Assembly (NCBI RefSeq): GCF_001729765.1
Contig: NZ_CP017181.1
Coordinates: 3,782,001 to 3,846,000, forward strand
Length of the DNA stretch: 64,000 nucleotides
Origin: Enterobacter kobei
GTDB lineage: Bacteria > Pseudomonadota > Gammaproteobacteria > Enterobacterales > Enterobacteriaceae
Direction: 5' to 3'
A model generated the notes under the pieces. The model made no database searches and was not told the DNA's origin. It worked only from the letters and a program-made list of their open reading frames with translations. The position numbers and the translations under genes were made by a program. Positions 37,720-47,081 of the stretch are shown here, piece after piece; the stretch's first letter is position 1, and every line of letters begins with the position of its first letter.

Positions 37720-37763
37720 GCGGCCTGATGCCCTCACCCCAACCCTCTCCCACAGGGAGAGGG
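37720..37763. repeat. 44-bp dispersed stem-loop repeat, copy 1
   Basis: The sequence starts GCGGCCTGATGCCCTCACCC and ends in the stem CCCTCTCCC-ACA-GGGAGAGGG. A second copy at 58810-58853 agrees at 42 of 44 positions. Both lie between convergent genes, so the hairpin may act as a transcript end or RNA stabiliser. Confidence 0.85.
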
Positions 37764-37774
37764 CGGTTAAGGAA

Positions 37775-38509
37775 TTACCCTTCGTGCAACCCGCACTCGC
37801 GCTTCAGCCCAAAGAATCGCGTCTCTTCTTCCGCCATTCCCGGTTCCCATTTGCGCGTGGTGTGGGTGTCTCCAACTGACAGGTAGCCCTGGTCCCACAG
37901 CGGATGGTACTTCAGCCCGTGTTTTTGCAGGTACTGGTACACCGTCCGGTTATCCCAGTCGATAATCGGCAGCACCTTAAAGACTCCGCGCTGGACTGCC
38001 AGCACCGGCAGCGTGGCACGGCTGCCGGATTGCTCACGGCGCAACCCTGCAAACCACGTCTGCGCGTTAAGCTCTTTCAGTGCCCGGTTCATCGGCTCGA
38101 CTTTGTTGATCTCATTGTATTTCTCAATGCCCTCAACGCCCTGCTCCCACAGCTTGCCGTAGCGTGCTTCCTGCCAGGCCGCGCTTTCCGTCGCGCGGTA
38201 GATTTTCAGGTTCAGCCTGAGCTTGTCCGTCAGCTCGTCAATAAACTGGTAGGTTTCCGGGAACAGGTAGCCGGTGTCGGTGAGGATCACCGGAATGTCC
38301 GGACGGATCTGATTCACCAGATGCAAACTCACCGCCGCCTGAATACCAAAGCTCGACGAAAGCACATAGTCTCCCGGCAGGTTTTCCAGCGCCCAGGCCA
38401 CGCGCCCTTCGGCGTCGAGCTTTTCCAGTTGGGCGTTGGTTTCTGCCAGTGCCAGAATGCGTTCGACTTTTGGCAGTTCGTTAAGGGCGTTTAGATCGAG
38501 TACGGACAT
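37775..38509 (-). CDS. cysH: CysH, PAPS reductase
   Basis: The 244-residue protein equals E. coli CysH. The PP-loop-like [13 protein letters not shown] is present and the C-terminal ECGLHEG holds the catalytic Cys239. It reduces PAPS to sulfite using thioredoxin or glutaredoxin. It ends the cysJIH operon, 15 bp after cysI. Confidence 0.97.
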   Translation of the reverse strand: MSVLDLNALNELPKVERILALAETNAQLEKLDAEGRVAWALENLPGDYVLSSSFGIQAAVSLHLVNQIRPDIPVILTDTGYLFPETYQFIDELTDKLRLNLKIYRATESAAWQEARYGKLWEQGVEGIEKYNEINKVEPMNRALKELNAQTWFAGLRREQSGSRATLPVLAVQRGVFKVLPIIDWDNRTVYQYLQKHGLKYHPLWDQGYLSVGDTHTTRKWEPGMAEEETRFFGLKRECGLHEG

Positions 38510-38524
38510 AATTACCTCTCGTGG

Positions 38525-40237
38525 TTACTCCCAGAAATCCCTTGCGGGATCGAGGACCGGGCGAATGATGCCCGCACGCACCGTAAAGTCGCCGAAGCCT
38601 TCACCCGCTTCGCGCTCTTTCGCCCAGCGCCCGACAAGCTCATCGATGGAATCAAGGATTTCCGGCTCGGTGATGTTCTCGCGGAACATACGCGGAATAC
38701 GTGTGCCGATACGGTTACCGCCCAGATGCAGGTTATAGCGACCCGGCGCTTTCCCCACCAGCCCCAGCTCGGCCAGCATCGCGCGGCCGCAGCCGTTCGG
38801 GCAGCCGGTCACTCGCATAACAATATGCTCGTCCGGAATGCCGTGTTTTTCCAGAATCGCTTCCACTTTGTCAGTAAATGACGGCAGGAAACGTTCCGCT
38901 TCGGCCATCGCCAGCGGACAGGTCGGGAACGACACGCAGGCCATGGAGTTTTCACGCTGCGGTTTGACCGCATCCATCAACCCATGATCGCGCGCCAGCG
39001 TCTCGATCTTCGCCTTCTGGCTCTCCGGCACGCCGGCAATGATCAGGTTCTGGTTAGCGGTAATGCGGAACTCGCCTTTGTGGATCTTCGCAATTTCCAG
39101 CAGACCGGTTTTCAGCGGACGGCCCGGATAATCCAGAATTCGACCATTTTCGATAAATAGCGTCAGATGCCATTTATTGTCGATACCTTTCACCCAGCCA
39201 ATACGATCGCCGCGACCGGTGAATTCGTAAGGACGGACTGGCTCAAATTTGATCCCCGCGCGACGCTCCACTTCCGCTTTGAACGTCTCCACTCCCACGC
39301 GCTCGAGGGTATATTTGGTTTTCGCGTTTTTACGGTCGGTACGGTTACCCCAGTCGCGCTGGGTCGTGACCACGGCTTCCGCCACCGCCAGCGTATGCTC
39401 CAGCGGCAGGAAACCAAACTCGCTCGCGGTGCGGGCGTAGGTTTTCTTGTTACCGTGCTCAATGGACAGGCCCCCGCCCACCAGCAGGTTAAAGCCGACC
39501 AGCTTGCCGTTTTCGGCAATCGCCACAAAGTTCATGTCGTTGGCGTGCAGGTCAATATCGTTCTGCGGCGGGATCACGACCGTGGTTTTGAACTTACGCG
39601 GCAGATAGGTCTGGCCGAGAATCGGTTCTTCATCGGTGGTCGCGACTTTCTCCTGATCGAGCCAAATCTCTGCATAGGCGCGGGTGCGCGGCAGCAGATG
39701 CTCAGAGATCTTCTTCGCCCACTCATACGCTTCGGCATGCAGCTCAGACTCGTACGGGTTCGACGTGCAAAGCACATTACGGTTCATGTCGTTGGCGGTG
39801 GCCAGTGCGTCCAGCCCGACGGAGTGGAGCATCTGGTGCACCGGCTTCACGTTCTTCTTCAGAATACCGTGGAACTGGAAGGTCTGACGGTTGGTCAGGC
39901 GGATGCTGCCGTAGATCGTGTTTTCGCCAGCGAATTTATCAATCGCCTGCCACTGTTTGGTGGTGATGACCCCACCCGGCAGACGGCAGCGCAGCAGCAT
40001 CGCATGACGCGGCTCCAGCTTCTGTTCGGCACGCTCAGCGCGAATATCGCGGTCGTCCTGCTGGTACATACCGTGGAAACGGATCAGCAGGAAGTTGTCA
40101 CCTTTAAAACCGCCGGTGAGACCGTCATTCAAATCTTCAGCAATGGTGCCGCGCAGGTAGTTGCTTTCCAGCTTCATGCGCTCGGCGTCTGTCAGTTTAC
40201 CTTCGACCACCAGTGGCCCTGGATGTTTTTCGCTCAT
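38525..40237 (-). CDS. cysI: CysI, sulfite reductase hemoprotein subunit
   Basis: The 570-residue protein equals E. coli CysI. The Cys ligands of the coupled siroheme-4Fe-4S centre are in [17 protein letters not shown] and [10 protein letters not shown] (C434, C440, C479, C483 by length match). It reduces sulfite to sulfide with electrons from CysJ. Its ATG overlaps the cysJ stop (TAATG). Confidence 0.97.
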   Translation of the reverse strand: MSEKHPGPLVVEGKLTDAERMKLESNYLRGTIAEDLNDGLTGGFKGDNFLLIRFHGMYQQDDRDIRAERAEQKLEPRHAMLLRCRLPGGVITTKQWQAIDKFAGENTIYGSIRLTNRQTFQFHGILKKNVKPVHQMLHSVGLDALATANDMNRNVLCTSNPYESELHAEAYEWAKKISEHLLPRTRAYAEIWLDQEKVATTDEEPILGQTYLPRKFKTTVVIPPQNDIDLHANDMNFVAIAENGKLVGFNLLVGGGLSIEHGNKKTYARTASEFGFLPLEHTLAVAEAVVTTQRDWGNRTDRKNAKTKYTLERVGVETFKAEVERRAGIKFEPVRPYEFTGRGDRIGWVKGIDNKWHLTLFIENGRILDYPGRPLKTGLLEIAKIHKGEFRITANQNLIIAGVPESQKAKIETLARDHGLMDAVKPQRENSMACVSFPTCPLAMAEAERFLPSFTDKVEAILEKHGIPDEHIVMRVTGCPNGCGRAMLAELGLVGKAPGRYNLHLGGNRIGTRIPRMFRENITEPEILDSIDELVGRWAKEREAGEGFGDFTVRAGIIRPVLDPARDFWE

Positions 40238-42042
40238 TAGTAGACATCTCGCTGATAACGGCGCTCAACGCGCAGCTCACTTAAAAATTCATCCGCCGTT
40301 TCGGCATCCATACCGCCGAATTCGGCAATCACTTCCAGCAGTGCCTGCTCAACGTCTTTCGCCATGCGATTGGCGTCGCCGCAGACATAAATGTGGGCAC
40401 CGTCATTGATCCAGCGCCACAGCTCTGCGCCCTGTTCGCGCAGTTTGTCTTGTACGTAGACTTTTTCTTTCTGGTCGCGGGACCAGGCCAGATCGATGCG
40501 GGTCAGCACGCCCTCTTTGACGTAACGCTGCCACTCAACCTGGTAGAGGAAATCTTCGGTAAAGTGTGGGTTGCCGAAGAACAGCCAGTTTTTGCCTGGC
40601 GCGTCGTCCGCCGCACGTTGCTGCATAAAGGCGCGGAACGGCGCAATACCGGTGCCTGGACCAATCATGATCACCGGGGTTTCCGGGTTTGCCGGCAGAC
40701 GGAAGTTGTCGTTGTGCTCGATAAAGACGCGCACTTCGCCCTCTTCTTCCACGCGGTCCGCCAGGAAACTTGATGCCCCACCCGCACGGGCGCGGCCTTC
40801 GATGTCATAACGCACCACGCCCACGGTGATATGCACTTCGCTCTCCACCTCTGCCTGAGAAGAGGCGATGGAGTAGAGGCGCGGGGTCAATGGACGCAGC
40901 AGCCCGACCACTGCATCGGCATCCAGCTGCGCCGGAGAGAAACGCACCATATCGACAATCGGGGTCGTCGCGGCGTAATGCTGCAGTTTCGCTTTGTCGC
41001 CCACCAGCGGCAGCAGCGATTCACTGCGCGTTAAGGTGGCGTAATTTTCGACGATGTTCGGAGTGTTGACCGTCAGTTCGAAATGCCACTGCAGCGCATC
41101 AGAAAGCGACTGGGTTTTGCCGTCAACGGTGACAGGCTCATCACCTTTCAGCCACAGCAGCTCAACCAGCTCTTTCACCAGCGCCGGATCGTTCTGATAC
41201 CAGACGCCCAGCGCATCGCCAGGCTGATAACGCAGGCCAGAGTCACCGAGATCGATTTCGATATGACGCACGTCTTTTTCCGAGTCGCGGCCAGTGATTT
41301 TCTGGTTCACCGACAGGCTTGCCGCCAGCGGTGCTTCTTTCGTGTAAGGGCTGGTATGGATATCGTTGACGACGCCCGCGGCGGTCAATGCGGCCTGCGC
41401 TGGCGTCTCTTTCGGCACGCGCGCTTTCAGCACCTCAACGATGCGCGCACGCCATTCGGCGGCGGCAGTCTGGTATTCCACATCCGCGTCGACGCGGTCC
41501 AGCAGGCGCTCTGCGCCGAGCTCCGCCAGCTTACTGTCGAAGTCTTTACCGGACTGACAGAAGAATTCATAGGAGGTATCGCCCAGACCAAACACGGCAA
41601 ACGCCGTGCCATCCAGTTTTGGGGCTTTTTTCGAGAACAGAAACTTATGCAGCGCTACCGCTTCTTCAGCGGGTTCACCTTCGCCCTGGGTAGAGGCGAC
41701 CACCACCAGCAGCTTTTCTGACGCGATTTGCTTAAATTTATAATCGCCGGCGTTGACCAGGTTCACGTTCAGTTTGGCGGCCAGCAGGTCGTCACGCAAC
41801 GCTTCGGCCACGCGGCGGGCGTTGCCCGTCTGCGAGGCGGAAATCAGCGTAATAGCGGGAATTTCCACAGCCGTTGCCGGTGCGCCCGCGACAGCGCCAG
41901 GCTGCTGATTGAGCATTCCCCAGAAATAACCGGAGACCCAGGCAAGCTGAGTGGGAGAAAAATCAGAGGTGGCAGCCTGAAGGCGCGCCAGTTGCTCCGG
42001 GTTCAGGGGAAGCAAATTTGATGGTGGGGCCTGTGTTGTCAT
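40237..42042 (-). CDS. cysJ: CysJ, sulfite reductase flavoprotein subunit
   Basis: The 601-residue protein (E. coli 599) has an N-terminal flavodoxin domain ([17 protein letters not shown]), then an FAD domain ([12 protein letters not shown]) and a C-terminal NADPH domain ([26 protein letters not shown]). It passes electrons from NADPH to CysI. It starts the cysJIH operon. Confidence 0.97.
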   Translation of the reverse strand: MTTQAPPSNLLPLNPEQLARLQAATSDFSPTQLAWVSGYFWGMLNQQPGAVAGAPATAVEIPAITLISASQTGNARRVAEALRDDLLAAKLNVNLVNAGDYKFKQIASEKLLVVVASTQGEGEPAEEAVALHKFLFSKKAPKLDGTAFAVFGLGDTSYEFFCQSGKDFDSKLAELGAERLLDRVDADVEYQTAAAEWRARIVEVLKARVPKETPAQAALTAAGVVNDIHTSPYTKEAPLAASLSVNQKITGRDSEKDVRHIEIDLGDSGLRYQPGDALGVWYQNDPALVKELVELLWLKGDEPVTVDGKTQSLSDALQWHFELTVNTPNIVENYATLTRSESLLPLVGDKAKLQHYAATTPIVDMVRFSPAQLDADAVVGLLRPLTPRLYSIASSQAEVESEVHITVGVVRYDIEGRARAGGASSFLADRVEEEGEVRVFIEHNDNFRLPANPETPVIMIGPGTGIAPFRAFMQQRAADDAPGKNWLFFGNPHFTEDFLYQVEWQRYVKEGVLTRIDLAWSRDQKEKVYVQDKLREQGAELWRWINDGAHIYVCGDANRMAKDVEQALLEVIAEFGGMDAETADEFLSELRVERRYQRDVY

Positions 42043-42348
42043 GCGTCGTTATGTTCCAGTAGCCAAGCGGACTTTAAGCGAATAAATCCAAACTGAAGAT
42101 AAGGTTAACGGCGAGGATAATAACAATTAAAGAAGGGATGGAAATAATAAATAACCAAATGGACTAACCTGTTTTAGTTATCGTTCTTAGCGATAAAACA
42201 GGTTAACTAACTCATTGAAAATAAATAGTTAAAAACCAAAAAAGCACCTTACCACCATGGCTGCGCCTTCAGAGCCGTTTTAGTTAATGCTAAAAATTGT
42301 GCTTTCCGGTACTATGCGGCGGTTTTTTCCGCATTACTGAGAGCGATC
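42043..42348. other. 306-bp intergenic region between divergent cysJ and queD
   Basis: No gene of credible size is seen. The region is AT-rich and carries an inverted repeat AACCTGTTTTA (42166-42176) facing TAAAACAGGTT (42194-42204), plus a run AATAATAAATAACC on the cysJ side. By position it should hold the CysB-activated cysJIH promoter and the queD promoter, but I could not fix their -10/-35 elements with confidence. Confidence 0.6.
42166..42204. promoter_or_regulatory. 11-bp inverted repeat upstream of cysJIH
   Basis: Perfect arms AACCTGTTTTA and TAAAACAGGTT are separated by 17 bases that themselves contain TTATCG and CGATAA. The centre lies about 143 bp upstream of the cysJ start. It may be a regulator site (CysB is the expected regulator) or a leader hairpin; the sequence does not decide. 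Confidence 0.45.
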
Positions 42349-42711
42349 ATGTCCACCACACTGTTTAAAGATTTCACCTTCGAAGCCGCCCACCACCTTC
42401 CGCATGTTCCTGAAGGGCATAAATGTGGCCGTCTGCACGGGCATTCGTTTATGGTGCGTCTTGAGATCACCGGTGAAGTTGATCCGCATACCGGTTGGAT
42501 CATGGATTTTGCCGAACTGAAGGCCGCGTTTAAACCGACCTACGACCGTCTGGATCACTACTATCTGAATGAGATCCCGGGCCTTGAAAACCCGACCAGC
42601 GAAGTGCTGGCAAAATGGATTTGGGATCAGATGAAGCCGCTGGTACCACTGCTGAGCGCGGTGATGATCAAAGAGACCTGCACGGCAGGCTGCGTGTATC
42701 GCGGAGAGTAA
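42349..42711 (+). CDS. queD: QueD, 6-carboxy-5,6,7,8-tetrahydropterin synthase
   Basis: The 120-residue protein has the family layout with His ligands at H15/H16, H30 and H32 ([15 protein letters not shown]) and the catalytic Cys26 in GHKCGRLHG. It makes carboxytetrahydropterin from dihydroneopterin triphosphate in queuosine synthesis. The next pathway enzyme, QueE, is convergent and shares the terminator. Confidence 0.95.
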   Translation: MSTTLFKDFTFEAAHHLPHVPEGHKCGRLHGHSFMVRLEITGEVDPHTGWIMDFAELKAAFKPTYDRLDHYYLNEIPGLENPTSEVLAKWIWDQMKPLVPLLSAVMIKETCTAGCVYRGE

Positions 42712-42717
42712 AAAATA

Positions 42718-42742
42718 GCCCGGCAAAACCGGGCTTTTTTTT
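42718..42742. terminator. Bidirectional terminator between queD and queE
   Basis: The stem GCCCGG pairs with CCGGGC around CAAAA, flanked by an A run on the left and eight T on the right. The T run reaches into the queE stop codon, so it can serve both convergent genes. Confidence 0.9.
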
Positions 42743-43412
42743 AGGCTATATTCAGGTACTTGTGCGTCTGCATCGACAGGCGCCAGTTACGCGCGATGCA
42801 GGTTTCAATACACAGACGCGTCGCATCTTCTTTCTGGCTGATAGGCTGCAGGGCAATCACCCGCTGCTTTTCATCCGTCAGCGTCGCAAGCAGTTCGTCC
42901 AGCGCTTCGATATCGCGCACGCGCCCTACCGGGTGCTTAATCTCATCCGCGCGTTCCAGCGCCTGAGAGAGCACGTCATACCCGCCGCGCATATTCACTT
43001 TTGGCGAAACCGTCACCCAGGTAGAGTGAGAGCAGCGCACTTCGTGGGTGCCGCTGGTTTCAATCTGGCAGCTGTAGCCGTTCTTTTCGAGCAGCTCGGT
43101 CAGCGGAGTCAGATCGTGGATGCAGGGTTCACCGCCGGTGATCACCACATGGCGCGCCGTCCAGCCCTGACGACCAATAATCGCCAGCAGATCTTCTGAA
43201 CTGCCCGCGCCCCACTTATCGCTCTCTTTGGTTTTCGCCAGAATGCTAAACAGCGACACTTCCCGATCTGCGAGCTTATCCCACGTATGTTTGGTATCAC
43301 ACCAGGCACAGCCAACCGGGCATCCCTGTAAACGAATAAAGATAGCGGGAACACCGGTAAAGTAACCCTCGCCTTGCAGGGTCTGGAACATCTCGTTAAT
43401 CGGGTACTGCAT
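42741..43412 (-). CDS. queE: QueE, 7-carboxy-7-deazaguanine synthase (radical SAM)
   Basis: From the ATG at 43412 the protein has 223 residues as in E. coli; an in-frame ATG two codons upstream (43418) is also possible. The radical-SAM cluster uses C31-x3-C35-x2-C38 in RLQGCPVGCAWCDTKH. It carries out the ring contraction in queuosine precursor synthesis. Confidence 0.95.
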   Translation of the reverse strand: MQYPINEMFQTLQGEGYFTGVPAIFIRLQGCPVGCAWCDTKHTWDKLADREVSLFSILAKTKESDKWGAGSSEDLLAIIGRQGWTARHVVITGGEPCIHDLTPLTELLEKNGYSCQIETSGTHEVRCSHSTWVTVSPKVNMRGGYDVLSQALERADEIKHPVGRVRDIEALDELLATLTDEKQRVIALQPISQKEDATRLCIETCIARNWRLSMQTHKYLNIA

Positions 43413-43466
43413 AGTCATCTCAGTTAAGGGGATAAACGATAAGTATCGCAGATCCCCGCCGGATGG

Positions 43467-44174
43467 TCATGCTCCATCGGTGCTTTGCGCGCTAATCGCC
43501 GCCATAAACCGTTCGGTAATTTGCTGTGGACGGGTGATCGCGCCGCCGACGACGACCGTGTGCGCACCCAGCGCCAGGCACCGGGCCGCGCGTTCAGGCG
43601 TATCCACGTTCCCTTCGGCAACCACGGGAACCGTCACGGCCGCCAGCACGGCCTTCAGGAACGCGCAGTCGTTCTCCGGAAGCGAATGGCCTTCCGTTTC
43701 CGCCGTATAGCCGTAAAGCGTCGTGCCGACGCAGTCAAAGCCCAGCGCCTGCGCCGTCACGGCTTCGTCCACGGTGGAAATATCCGCCATCAGCAGTACC
43801 GAGGGGTAGCGCGAGCGGATGCGCATGACCAGCGTTTCCAGGGATTCCCCACCGGGACGTTCCCTGGCCGTGGCATCAAGGGCTATGATTTCCGGAGCGA
43901 CTGCCATGAGCTCATCCACCTCTTTCATCGTGGCGGTGATAAACACTTCGCTTTCCGGGTAATCCCGTTTGATGATGCCGATGACAGGCAAAGAGACCTG
44001 CTGCTTAATGGACTCGATATCCACCACGCTGTTGGCACGAATGGCAGCGGCCCCGCCCTGCGCCGCCGCCAGCGCCATCCGCGACATAATAAACGGGCTA
44101 TGCAGCGGTTCATTCTCCAGCGCCTGACAGGAGACGACCAGTTTTCCCTTCAGGTTATCCAGTACAGTTTTCAT
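43467..44174 (-). CDS. nanE: NanE-type N-acetylmannosamine-6-phosphate 2-epimerase
   Basis: The 235-residue TIM-barrel protein begins [18 protein letters not shown] and has [24 protein letters not shown] and VVAEGNV, the catalytic Lys and Asp/Glu segments of NanE. It converts ManNAc-6-P to GlcNAc-6-P. It overlaps the PTS permease stop by 1 bp, so the incoming phospho-sugar is probably ManNAc-6-P. No other nan gene is in the window. Confidence 0.93.
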   Translation of the reverse strand: MKTVLDNLKGKLVVSCQALENEPLHSPFIMSRMALAAAQGGAAAIRANSVVDIESIKQQVSLPVIGIIKRDYPESEVFITATMKEVDELMAVAPEIIALDATARERPGGESLETLVMRIRSRYPSVLLMADISTVDEAVTAQALGFDCVGTTLYGYTAETEGHSLPENDCAFLKAVLAAVTVPVVAEGNVDTPERAARCLALGAHTVVVGGAITRPQQITERFMAAISAQSTDGA

Positions 44175-45733
44175 TACGATAAAATCTCTTCCACTTCGTT
44201 TTTGATAATGGTGACGTGCGGGCCATAAATGACCTGAACCCTGTTACCGCGCACGATAACGCCGCGCGCGCCGGTCGCTTTCAGCGCCGCGTCATCCACC
44301 TTGCTGCCGTCTTTGACCGTGACGCGAAGGCGCGTGGCGCAGCAGTCCACCTCGTCCAGATTGTCTTTTCCACCTAATCCGGCGATCACCGCCGCAGCGC
44401 GCTCGCTTTGCGGCAGACTCACTTCATCAACCATCGCCGTCTTTTCACGGCCCGGCGTGGCGAAATCAAAACGGTTAATCAGGTAGCGGAAGGTGAAGTA
44501 GTAAAGGAAGAACCACGGCACGCCGACCAGCGGAACGAACATCCAGTTGGTTTTGGCCTCCCCCTGCAAAATACCGAACAGCACGAAGTCGATAAAACCG
44601 CCGGAGAAGGTTTGCCCGATGGTGATATGCAGCATATGTGCAAGCATGAACGCCAGCCCGTCAAACAGCGCATGGATGACGTAAAGCACCGGCGCAATAA
44701 ACAGGAAGGAGAACTCGATGGGCTCGGTAATGCCCGTCAGGAAAGAGGTTAACGCCGCAGAGAGCAGAAGCCCGGCAACGCGCTTTTTGTTCTCGGGTTT
44801 TGCCGTGTGGTACATCGCCAGACACGCGCCGAGCAGGCCAAACATCATCGTAATAAAGCGCCCGGACATGAAGCGCGACGTGCCTTCATAAAACTGACGC
44901 GTCGCCGGGTCGGCCAGCTGGGCAAAGAAGATACGCTGCGTACCCTCCACCAGATGACCATTGACGATCTCGCTGCCGCCAAGGGCCGTGGTCCAGAACG
45001 GAAGATAGAAGATGTGGTGCAACCCGAACGGGCCCAGCATGCGTAAAATGAAGCCGTACAGCAGGGTGCCCAAATAACCTGTGGCGTCTACCAGCCCGCC
45101 CAGACCAAAGATCAGTTTCTGGAAATGCGGCCAGACCACGGTCATCAGCGCGCCGACGAGTATCGCCGCCAGCGAGCTGATAATCGGGACAAAGCGCGAG
45201 CCGCCAAAGAAGCCCAGGAACTGCGGAAGGGCAATTTTATTAAACCGGTGATGCAACGCGCAGGTCACGAGACCAATCACTACGCCGCCAAATACTCCCG
45301 TTTCCAGCGTCTGAATCCCCAGCGTCATCCCCTGCCCCACGGCCCCCGGGTTTTCCTGCGCCAGTTTGCCGGTGAGGATCAGCAGCGCGTTGATGGTGGC
45401 GTTCATCACCAGAAACGCCAGTAATGCCGCCAGCCCTGCAGTGCCTTTATCACTTTTTGCCAGCCCAACGGCCACCCCAACCGCAAACAGCACCGAGAGG
45501 TTCGCAAATACGATGGAACCTGCACTGCTCATGATGGTGAAAACCGCCTGCAGCCAGCCCACATCTAAAAACGGATAGGCCGTTAGCGTATTGGGATTCG
45601 ACAACGCGCCGCCTATCCCAAGCAGCAGACCCGCCGCAGGCAACACGGCGATGGGCAACATAAACGATTTGCCGAAGCGCTGCGCTTTTTCAAACCATCC
45701 CCCCGAAGAGGCTCCACTGAACATTTGCATCAT
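44174..45733 (-). CDS. PTS permease, EIICB of the glucose/N-acetylhexosamine family
   Basis: The 519-residue protein has an N-terminal EIIC membrane domain (start [40 protein letters not shown]) and a C-terminal EIIB domain with the phosphorylated Cys in [14 protein letters not shown]. There is no EIIA domain, so it would rely on a separate EIIA such as EIIA-Glc. Coupling to nanE suggests ManNAc as substrate; GlcNAc-like sugars are the alternative. It is the first gene of the operon, divergent from an RpiR regulator. Confidence 0.88.
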   Translation of the reverse strand: MMQMFSGASSGGWFEKAQRFGKSFMLPIAVLPAAGLLLGIGGALSNPNTLTAYPFLDVGWLQAVFTIMSSAGSIVFANLSVLFAVGVAVGLAKSDKGTAGLAALLAFLVMNATINALLILTGKLAQENPGAVGQGMTLGIQTLETGVFGGVVIGLVTCALHHRFNKIALPQFLGFFGGSRFVPIISSLAAILVGALMTVVWPHFQKLIFGLGGLVDATGYLGTLLYGFILRMLGPFGLHHIFYLPFWTTALGGSEIVNGHLVEGTQRIFFAQLADPATRQFYEGTSRFMSGRFITMMFGLLGACLAMYHTAKPENKKRVAGLLLSAALTSFLTGITEPIEFSFLFIAPVLYVIHALFDGLAFMLAHMLHITIGQTFSGGFIDFVLFGILQGEAKTNWMFVPLVGVPWFFLYYFTFRYLINRFDFATPGREKTAMVDEVSLPQSERAAAVIAGLGGKDNLDEVDCCATRLRVTVKDGSKVDDAALKATGARGVIVRGNRVQVIYGPHVTIIKNEVEEILS

Positions 45734-45752
45734 TTTTTCATCCCCTCATTTA

Positions 45753-45803
45753 TTGATGAAAATTTTTACCATATAAATATTTAATAGTGAAAATTATCAT
45801 CAA
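45753..45803. promoter_or_regulatory. Inverted-repeat operator between PTS operon and RpiR regulator
   Basis: TTGATGAAAATTTTTACCA (45753-45771) faces TAGTGAAAATTATCATCAA (45785-45803). After reverse complementing, the 19-base arms agree at 16 positions, with centres 32 bp apart, about three helical turns. The position between divergent sugar genes and an RpiR gene makes it the likely regulator site. Confidence 0.65.
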
Positions 45804-45898
45804 AAACCAGGAGACCGATCATACTTTTTCAAAATGACTGGCATCTTTCCCCCGCTTTCCGTCACACTAGTCACAGAGAAACGCATTAAGGACCTGGC

Positions 45899-46723
45899 AT
45901 GTCGGACCATGAAAATCTGCTGCTGAAGCTCCGCCAGGAGGCTTCCGGGTACAGCCCAACACAACAAAAACTCGGCGAGTTTGTCCTCAGCGATCCCGCC
46001 CGAGTGCTCTACCTGACGATCACGGAACTGGCGCGCGAGAGTCACACCAGCGAGGCCAGCGTGACGCGTCTTTGCCGGACGCTGGGCTGCAAGGGCTATA
46101 ACGAATTCAAAATGGCGCTGGCGCTGGATATTCAGCAGGGTCAGCCCGCGCGAGAGGCCGGGGATGAAATTGATAACGTGGTGGATGAGTCAATCCTGGC
46201 TCTGCAGGATACCGCCAGGCTCCTGGACCGGGCGCTGCTTGAAAAAGCCGCACTGGCACTGCATCAGGCGCACTCCGTGCAGATCTATGGCGTCGCGGCC
46301 AGCGCAATCCTCGGTGAGTATCTGCATTACAAGTTATTAAGGCTGGGTAAACCCGCACAGTTATTTAGCGACATGCACCGCGCAGCCATGAATGCGGCAA
46401 CGCTCTCGGCTGAAACGCTGGTCGTGGCTATCTCCAGTTCCGGTTCTACGCGGGATTTACTTCATGTGGTGAAACTGGCCCGCAAGCGCGGCGTAAAGGT
46501 TCTGGCGCTCAGCAACACGCCACGTAGCCCGCTGGCTTCCCTGAGTGATATGCAACTGGTAGCCGCCAAGCCAGAAGGCCCGCTTAGCGCTGGCGCGCTC
46601 AATGCAAAGGTGGGTGTCATGCTGCTGGTCGAATTGCTGACCACCTCTCTTATTGCGCTGGACAACCATTACGCGGATGTTAGCCAGCAAACAGCCAGCG
46701 CTACGCTTCCTTTGCTGCTCTGA
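45899..46723 (+). CDS. RpiR-family (HTH-SIS) transcriptional regulator
   Basis: The 274-residue protein has an N-terminal HTH (YLTITELARESHTSEASVTRLCRTLG) and a C-terminal SIS sugar-phosphate domain (VAISSSGSTRDLLHVVKLAR). It is similar in layout to MurR. Divergent placement suggests control of the PTS-nanE operon, with an amino-sugar phosphate as ligand. A terminator follows it. Confidence 0.9.
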   Translation: MSDHENLLLKLRQEASGYSPTQQKLGEFVLSDPARVLYLTITELARESHTSEASVTRLCRTLGCKGYNEFKMALALDIQQGQPAREAGDEIDNVVDESILALQDTARLLDRALLEKAALALHQAHSVQIYGVAASAILGEYLHYKLLRLGKPAQLFSDMHRAAMNAATLSAETLVVAISSSGSTRDLLHVVKLARKRGVKVLALSNTPRSPLASLSDMQLVAAKPEGPLSAGALNAKVGVMLLVELLTTSLIALDNHYADVSQQTASATLPLLL

Positions 46724-46733
46724 AAATATTACG

Positions 46734-46761
46734 CAGGCTACATAAACTAGCCTGCTTTTTA
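46734..46761 (+). terminator. Terminator after the RpiR gene
   Basis: GCAGGCTA (46734-46741) pairs with TAGCCTGC (46749-46756), followed by five T. It lies 10 bases after the gene stop. Confidence 0.88.
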
Positions 46762-47050
46762 CGTTACTCAATTTCCCTTAAGCAAAATTTACTTTATTTT
46801 CCAGATAAATGTTTGGTGTAACAAAATATTTTATTTATTACATTTTCAATGCTGTAACCACCCTAATCCTGAATCATAAAAATACATACAAATCATAAAG
46901 TTGAAATATAATTATTTATAAATTGAATTTTTCACCTTTCCGCAATGTCCAATATCTCCACCTGATTTCCTTTCCTTAAAATAAGCTTAAGACGCTGCCT
47001 GTTTCGGCGATTTATTATTTAAATGCCGTTTACTTTTGCGCGCCTACAAT

Positions 47051-47076
47051 CCGCCTCATCAATCATAATGAGACGG
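47051..47076. promoter_or_regulatory. Imperfect palindrome immediately upstream of the SDR gene
   Basis: CCGCCTCAT (47051-47059) faces ATGAGACGG (47068-47076), 9-base arms with one mismatch. It covers the likely ribosome site of the gene starting at 47082. It could be an operator or a translation-blocking hairpin. Confidence 0.45.
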
Positions 47077-47081
47077 TATTA

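Larger units (their letters stand above)
46724..47081. other. 358-bp AT-rich intergenic region before the SDR gene
   Basis: No credible gene is seen. It starts with a rho-independent terminator (46734-46761) and ends with an imperfect palindrome at 47051-47076 just before the SDR start. The middle is strongly AT-rich, with an AAAATATTTT palindrome, unlike the flanking coding DNA. No clear -35/-10 pair could be assigned. Confidence 0.6.

Noticed and set aside
37704..37774. Possible CRISPR-Cas site downstream of iap, its usual place in many enterics
   Set aside because: Only one 44-bp stem-loop repeat lies between iap and cysH; there is no repeat-spacer array and no cas gene.
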